Below are positions 58,903-64,000 of a stretch of 64,000 nt of DNA, piece after piece (position 1 is the stretch's first letter; every line of letters begins with the position of its first letter). The notes below the pieces were generated by a model, which did no database searches, had not been told where the DNA came from, and saw nothing but the letters and a program-made list of their open reading frames with translations. The DNA is from an uncultured Lachnospiraceae bacterium (GTDB lineage: Bacteria > Bacillota > Clostridia > Lachnospirales > Lachnospiraceae), in contig CANOVJ010000007.1 in NCBI GenBank assembly GCA_947570615.1, positions 47,751-111,750 on the forward strand, given 5' to 3'. The position numbers and the translations under genes were made by a program.

Positions 58903-60426
58903 TCAGATTTTCTTATCAGGTTGCGCGGGGCGGCCAAAATCTCCCTGTTTTCTGATGCCGCTGACAGGAATGCTGACAGTGATCGTGGTTCCCCGATGCT
59001 CCCTGCTGCGGATGGTCAGCCCGGCCTTCTGTCCGTAGAATAATTTCAGCCGCCCGTAAATGTTTCTGAGTCCGATGAAGGTGCCCTTTGTAGCTTCGGG
59101 ATGCTCCTCCCCGGAAGGGTCCCTCATATGGCGTTCCACTTCTGCAAGCCGCTCCGGCGACATGCCCTCCCCATCGTCCGAAATTGCGATTTCCACACAG
59201 TCCCCCGCCTGCCGTACCAGAATATGGATGTGAAGCGAGGTATCCGCAAAAACCAGTCCGTGGAGAATGGAGTTTTCCAGAATGGGCTGGAGCAGGAACT
59301 TGATGATCTGAAACTGCTCCAACTCTTCGGGAACCTCCGTGGAGAGGTGGAGCTGGTTAAAATAGCGGATATTGTACACATTAATGAGGGAGGCAGCGCT
59401 GCGCAGCCCCGCCTCAAGGGTGGTCTCCCACCCGTCGTTCCGGATATGGTAGCGCAGAAGCTGGCCAAAGGAGGCGATGGATTCGGCCAGGGCGTTCTGA
59501 TCCTGCCGGGCGGCATAGCCGGAAAATATATTGAGCGTGTTGTAGATAAAATGAGGATTGATCTGATACTGCAGGGCCTCTAACTGGGCTCTGGTCTGGG
59601 CCGTCTGCCTCTCCACGTTTTCCTGGATCAGGGAGGAGACCTTGTCCAGCAGGATATTGTAGCGGTGAGCGATCATTCCGATCTCATCGCCGCGGTCCTC
59701 CGGAATTTTTTCCTGAAAGCCGTGGGCAATGATGGCGTCCATCAGGTTCAGATCCCTGTGGAGGCGGTCAAAGGATTTCCGGATAAAGAGGGTCAGGACG
59801 ACAAACTGGAGCAGCGCCAGAACAACCAGAATCAGGGAGAGCCGCAGGGCGGGCAGCACATAGGCCCCGGTGGGAAGGGGGCATGTGTTGATCACGGTGA
59901 TGGCGTAGTTTTCCAGAGTGCAGCAGATATGACGCTGGCCGCCCGCATCCACATAGAAGGCGGAGCCGTCCTGTGGAGCGTCGATGAGGAATGTTTCGGG
60001 ATCCACGGAGGGAGGGACGCCGTATCCGTTTCTGGAGCTGTGAAACCACACATAATAATCCTTCTCCTGGGCATGGGGCGTCAGGATGGAGGAAAAGACC
60101 TTAGAGGGAGAGCACTCAAAAAGGATATATCCCATGCATTGCTCGGAATAGTCCCTGTCGATCCGGCAGATCAGCAGGATGACCTCCTCCCCGGCGGAGC
60201 CGGAGGGGTAGCCGCAGACAGCGCGGAAGCTTTTAGTCTCCTCCTGACCGAGATAATAGAGATGATGGAAATCTCCGGAATTCTGAAAATCCCGGAAAAA
60301 ATCAAGGTCGGAAAGGCGCTCCGCCTTCCAGAAATAATTTCCCTCCACGGGCAGCGAATCCGGCACAAAGATATTGGCGGTTACTGGCGCATCTGTTAAA
60401 AGGGCATACCTGGCTGTCACAGGCAA
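58903..60426 (-). CDS. YesM-type sensor histidine kinase, N-terminally truncated
   Basis: 507 residues from TTG 60426: an extracellular sensor part (about 1-195), one membrane helix (about 198-222), HAMP-like region, a His_kinase domain with LQYQINPHFIYNTLNIFSG and an ATPase domain (LLQPILENSILHGL, ISDDGEGMS, GLRNIYGRLKLFYG). Members of this family normally have a second, N-terminal membrane helix; it is missing here, and sensor sequence runs open another 14 codons (VYTNLPRAFRRTLPL) to a stop at 60469. At that point the cas9 fragment starts. So the gene has probably lost its first 50-100 codons and its promoter, and may be silent. Confidence 0.82.
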   Translation of the reverse strand: MPVTARYALLTDAPVTANIFVPDSLPVEGNYFWKAERLSDLDFFRDFQNSGDFHHLYYLGQEETKSFRAVCGYPSGSAGEEVILLICRIDRDYSEQCMGYILFECSPSKVFSSILTPHAQEKDYYVWFHSSRNGYGVPPSVDPETFLIDAPQDGSAFYVDAGGQRHICCTLENYAITVINTCPLPTGAYVLPALRLSLILVVLALLQFVVLTLFIRKSFDRLHRDLNLMDAIIAHGFQEKIPEDRGDEIGMIAHRYNILLDKVSSLIQENVERQTAQTRAQLEALQYQINPHFIYNTLNIFSGYAARQDQNALAESIASFGQLLRYHIRNDGWETTLEAGLRSAASLINVYNIRYFNQLHLSTEVPEELEQFQIIKFLLQPILENSILHGLVFADTSLHIHILVRQAGDCVEIAISDDGEGMSPERLAEVERHMRDPSGEEHPEATKGTFIGLRNIYGRLKLFYGQKAGLTIRSREHRGTTITVSIPVSGIRKQGDFGRPAQPDKKI

Positions 60427-60458
60427 GGGTAGAGTCCTTCGAAAAGCACGCGGCAGAT

Positions 60459-62420
60459 TTGTGTAAACTTAAAAAAGTTATAAAAAAATATTGTAGGGAC
60501 AGATATGATTCCTGCTTCCGTACTATGGGTGATAACAATTACAGCGGATATGTAGGGTCTGTAAATTCTGGAAAAGAAAAAATAAGAAGAAACCGAAATG
60601 CAAAAAAAGACGCATATAAAGCATTCTGGACTGAAATAAAACGACTGCTGAATGGTATGCCTGAGGATGACGAAGATGTGATTTACCTGAAAAGAGAACT
60701 GGAGAAAGAAACGCTGTTGCCCAAACAGCTTACTTATGAAAATGGAGTAATTCCCAATCAGGTTCATCTGTCAGAGTTGAAAAGAATATTGAGTAATGCC
60801 AGAAGCTATTTATCCTTTTTGGGAGAAAAGGACGAGAGCGGTCTTACAACAGAAGAACGAATTATCAGGTTGTTTCAGTTCCAGATTCCGTATTACGTAG
60901 GGCCGTTGTATATAAAAGATGGAGAAGAGGGAACGAAGTGGGTAGAGCGAAAAGCGGGGGGCAGAGTGTTTCCCTGGAATATTGATGATAAAGTGGATAT
61001 GGAAAAAACAAGAGAGGCGTTTATCACCAGAATGGTACGGCATTGTACATATTTGGAAGGGGAATTTGTACTGCCCAAAAATTCGTTGCTTTATGAAAAG
61101 TTCATGGTCTTAAACGAGTTAAATAGCGTAAGGATTTATGGTGAAAAACTTTCGGTGCAATTAAAACAGCAGATTTATACTGATTTATTCATGACAGGAA
61201 AAAAGGTAACTGGAAAAAGGTTAATTCAGTATCTGATAACAGAAGGGAAGCTGACAGAGGAAGAGCGGGATGAGATAACGGGGATCAATGAAGATTTCCA
61301 CCAGACGCTGGTTTCATACGGAAGATTTGAAAGCGTTTTGGGGGAGGATATTAAGAAATGGAAAATGCAGAAGATGGCAGAACAGATCATTTTCTGGGGA
61401 ACAGTCTATTCTAATGACAGGAAACTTATGAAAAAGCTCATTTCAGAAAACTATGGTGAGCAAAGTGAAAAGAAGTATCTGACAGAAGCGCAGATCAAAC
61501 GGATTCTGGGCTATAAATGGAAGGATTGGGGGAGATTGTCCGGAGATTTTCTGGAGATAGAAGGGTGCTCAAAGGAAGACGGGGTAGTTATGAGCCTGAT
61601 TCAGGCCATGTGGGAAACAGACAGTAATTTAATGGAATTACTCAGTGACAGATATACTTTTCCGGATACGCTGAAAGATAAAACCGAAAGGCAGGAAAAG
61701 TTGCTGAAAGAATTTTCATACAAAGACCTGGAGGGACGATATCTGTCTGCGCCGGTAAAAAGGATGGCCTGGCAGACCATTTTGATTTGCAGGGAATTAT
61801 GTCAGGTTATGGGAGAACAGACCAATAAGCTGTTTATCGAGATGCCCAGAGAAAATGGCGAAAAGGGAAAACGAACAACATCAAGGAAAAAGAAGTTCGA
61901 GGAACTGTACAAAAAATCTCGTGAGGACAGCAGAGACTGGGAGGGAGAGATCAGCGAACTTTCAGAAGACGCGTTCAGGAGCAGGAAATTGTATCTGTAT
62001 TATACACAAAAGGGGAGGTGCATGTATACCGGACATCCCATCTCTCTGGAGGACTTGCTGTCAAACAACGGCAAGTATGACATTGACCATATTTATCCGC
62101 GTCATTTTCTGAAGGATGACAGTCCGGATAATAATCTTGTACTGGTGGAAAAAGAAAGCAACAGCCACAAAAGTGATACCTTTCCAATTGAGGCATCAAT
62201 TCAGAGAGAACAGCGGGGATTTTTGAAAGCTCTGATGGAGGAAGGATTTATCTCACAGGAGAAATATAAACGTCTGACCAGAAGCTGGGAGTTTTCGGAT
62301 GAGGAGCTTGCCGGATTTATCAACCGACAGATCGTGGAAACGGGACAGGCGACAAAGCGACAAAATGTGTTGCCGATTTGCTGGGAAGCCTTCTGCCGTC
62401 AACCGAGATCGTTTATGTAA
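60459..62420 (+). pseudogene. cas9: Cas9 (type II), middle fragment: RuvC-I and bridge helix missing, frameshifted at the 3' end
   Basis: 653 codons matching Cas9 from roughly residue 340 of the Streptococcus pyogenes protein: REC lobe (LLPKQLTYENGVIPNQVHLSEL; FQIPYYVGPL), RuvC-II (LFIEMPREN) and the HNH nuclease with DIDHIYP (His codon 62088-62090) and NNLVLV. The first ~340 residues, with the RuvC-I Asp and arginine-rich helix, are absent: homology starts near KLKKVIKKY at the junction with the truncated kinase. After codon TK near 62352-62357 the frame leaves the family (RQNVLPICWEAF), owing to one missing A in 62362-62365. Visibly richer in A+T than the rest of the window. Cannot give normal DNA cleavage. 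Confidence 0.9.
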
Positions 62421-63571
62421 AGGCAGGGAATGTCTCTGAATTCAGGAATAAGCCGGATTTACTCAAATCCCGTGCAGTAAATGATTTTCACCATGCACAG
62501 GATGCGTATTTGAATATCGTGGTCGGAAACACCTACCATACGAAATTTACAAAGAATCCGATCAACTTTATCAGGGCGTATCGGAAAGAACGCAAAACGA
62601 ATGAGTACCACATGGATAAAATGTTCCAGTATGATGTGGTCAGGGATGGCGTTGTTGCGTGGCAGGCCGGTGAGAGGGGAACGATCATAACGGTCAGGAG
62701 AATGATGGCTAAAAATACGCCGCTGGTTACAAAAAGGACGTATGAGAAACATGGCGGGATAGCGGATCAGACGATTTATTCGGCAAAGGAGGCAAATGCA
62801 GAATACTATATTCCTGTGAAAACCAATAATAGCAGGCTTGGCGATGTGACAAAGTATGGTGGTTTCAGTAGCGTTTCGGGAGCATACTATTTTCTTGTGG
62901 AACACGAAAAGAAGGGAAAGCAGATACGAACATTGGAACAGATACCAATTTATCTGAAGGAAAAACTGGAGATGGATGAAGAAGCTTTAAAAGAGTATTG
63001 TTGTGCAAATTTGAAGTTAGTGAATCCTGTTATAAGAGTGAGGAAGAAACCAATAAAATCTCTGGTGAAGCGGAATGGATATTGGATGCGTCTTTCCGGG
63101 AGGACTGGAAACAGAATAGCGGTTGATAACGATGTACCGTTATGCTTATCCCAGGCATGGGTAAATTATATTAAAAGGCTGGAAACCTTTAAAGAATCTG
63201 GAAGGGAGAAAGATTGTAGTAAAGAGGAAAAGAAGAAAATCTCTGTGGAAAAGAATCTGTTGTTGTTTCAGGAATTATTACAGAAACACACGGGTACTAT
63301 TTATCAAAGAAAGCCTAATCCATTAGGAAAGAAGTTAATAGAAAAGCAGGAAGTATTCGGTAATCTTTTTCTCAGAGAACAGGGGAATACTTTGCTTGAA
63401 TTATTGAAGATTACCCAATCTTCTAATTTAAATGTTGAAGTGAAAGAAATAGGTCTCAAATCCAGCCCGGCAAAGATTCCGAACGAAGTAAGCTCCCAAA
63501 ATGAATTCCTCTTGATAAATCAATCCATAACAGGAATATATACCTCTGTGATTGATTTGAAAACAATATGA
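62366..63571 (+). pseudogene. cas9: Cas9 (type II), C-terminal fragment after frameshift: RuvC-III and PAM-interacting region
   Basis: Continuation of cas9 in the next frame, reading CVADLLGSLLPSTEIVYVKAG from 62366. It contains RuvC-III NDFHHAQDAYLNIVVGN (HHAQD codons 62489-62503), a TIITVRRMM segment, the PAM-interacting part with KYGGFSSVSGAYYFLVE, and the family C-terminus LINQSITGIYTSVIDL, so the 3' end is intact. The 62378 TTG is the first possible start of an isolated ORF, but no ribosome site supports one. Restoring one A in the A-run at 62362-62365 rejoins both parts. The stop overlaps cas1 by four bases as in working loci. Confidence 0.9.
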
Positions 63572-63954
63572 GCTGGCGGATTGTCGTCATATCCAGCAGC
63601 GCAAAACTGGATTATCAACTGGGTTTTCTTGTGGTGCGAAAGGATAAGACAACAAAAATCTACCTGAATGAGATATCTGTTTTAATGCTGGAATCTACGG
63701 CTATATCATTGACAGCGTATCTTGTGAATGAGTTGATAAAGCGGAAAATTAAAGTTATTTTTTGCGACGAAAAACGAAATCCCAGTGGCGAGGTGATACC
63801 TTATTATGGAAGCCATGATGCAAGCGCAAAGATAAGGACTCAGATGGTATGGGACGGTTCAATTAAGGAAAAAGTCTGGACAAAAATTGTCGGTGAAAAA
63901 ATACGAAAACAAAAAGAATTTCTGCAAGAGTTGAAAAGAGATGAGGCTTTTTAG
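63568..63954 (+). pseudogene. cas1: Cas1 (type II), truncated to the N-terminal 128 residues
   Basis: Adaptation integrase of type II systems. The N-terminal beta-domain and the start of the helical domain match type II Cas1 (MSWRIVVISSSAKLD, IKVIFCDEKRNP, VIPYYGSHDASAKIRTQ, KIVGEKIRKQKEFL). The frame stops at 63954, after ELKRDEAF; full Cas1 has about 290 residues, so the catalytic Glu/His/Asp are missing. None of the frames in the last 46 bp recovers the family. Starts inside the cas9 stop (ATGA). cas2, csn2 and an array, usually downstream, would lie outside the window, if present. Confidence 0.88.
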
Positions 63955-63972
63955 TACCGTAAAAGTGTAGTA

Positions 63973-63995
63973 GTCAGAGAGTAATTAACTCTGAC
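63973..63995. repeat. Inverted repeat at the cas1 breakpoint
   Basis: GTCAGAG (63973-63979) and CTCTGAC (63989-63995) flank a 9-nt A+T-rich centre. It begins 18 bp after the premature stop of cas1 and is cut off by the window edge. It may be a mobile-element end or a terminator. Confidence 0.35.
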
Positions 63996-64000
63996 ATCTG

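Noticed and set aside
60417-60767. 116-codon hydrophobic minus-strand ORF at the kinase/cas9 junction, at first taken for the missing membrane part of the kinase
   Set aside because: It is in another frame than the kinase and lies opposite clear Cas9 sequence; its phenylalanine-rich look comes from the A-rich cas9 strand.
60427-64000. CRISPR repeat array or tracrRNA
   Set aside because: Looked for regularly spaced repeats and an anti-repeat around the cas remnants; none is inside the window. The upstream tracrRNA region would have been lost with the cas9 5' end.

Overview
The window looks like a chromosomal segment of an anaerobic, spore-forming member of the Clostridia, most likely Lachnospiraceae. 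Pointers are two T-box leaders controlling aminoacyl-tRNA synthetases, a CIRCE-controlled hrcA-grpE-dnaK-dnaJ operon, spmB, a GlpA-like/GlpB-like/GlpK set with a DUF1667 tail, a short methionine aminopeptidase with a SEC-C motif, MutS2, VanW and DUF6465 proteins. G+C is high over most of the window and visibly lower in the last 3.5 kb. No rRNA, tRNA or CRISPR array was found.

Layout. 1-9.3 kb: RlmA-type methyltransferase (cut by the left edge), SGNH hydrolase, T-box plus a second-type metG, a lipoprotein, galK-galT, a B12-binding radical SAM protein and the wreck of an MNT/HEPN toxin-antitoxin pair. 9.3-15.5 kb: spmB, then a TetR gene divergent from an MMPL pump and a large heptad-repeat lipoprotein, with two palindromic operators between them. 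15.7-24 kb: a carbohydrate-binding-like protein with a GH2 glycosidase, a TrmH-type methylase, a membrane-anchored Mrr-like nuclease, a DUF885 protein, rpe and map. 24.2-31.9 kb: glycerol use (two flavoproteins, glpK), manA, an aminotransferase and uppP. 32-38.2 kb: a lysine-rich DUF6465 protein preceded by an unusual repeat-coded leader ORF, then the heat-shock operon. 38.2-50 kb: a small membrane protein, VanW, an AIR-synthase-like protein, Lrp plus aminotransferase, a SIMPL lipoprotein, a short T-box-regulated alaS, and a sugar-type binding lipoprotein next to a chemoreceptor. 50-60.4 kb: trmL, a two-component system and mutS2 on the minus strand, a DUF6056-like membrane protein with a radical SAM activase on the plus strand, and a YesM/YesN-type two-component pair.

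60.4-64 kb holds the remains of a type II CRISPR-Cas locus. cas9 lacks its first third, carries a one-base frameshift, and overlaps a cas1 cut to 128 codons. The cas9 break coincides with the apparent loss of the N-terminus of the divergent sensor kinase, so one deletion or rearrangement probably joined the two genes head to head.

The least conventional signals are: (1) a family of about 95-bp two-hairpin repeats, three copies plus a partial one, each full copy starting one base after the T-tract of an intrinsic terminator, with compensatory changes in the stems; (2) a 28-codon ORF made of 15-bp tandem repeats whose differences are mostly synonymous in one frame only, ending on the Shine-Dalgarno sequence of the DUF6465 gene; (3) the head-to-head cas9/kinase junction. 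Everything here comes from reading the sequence; no database search was run.
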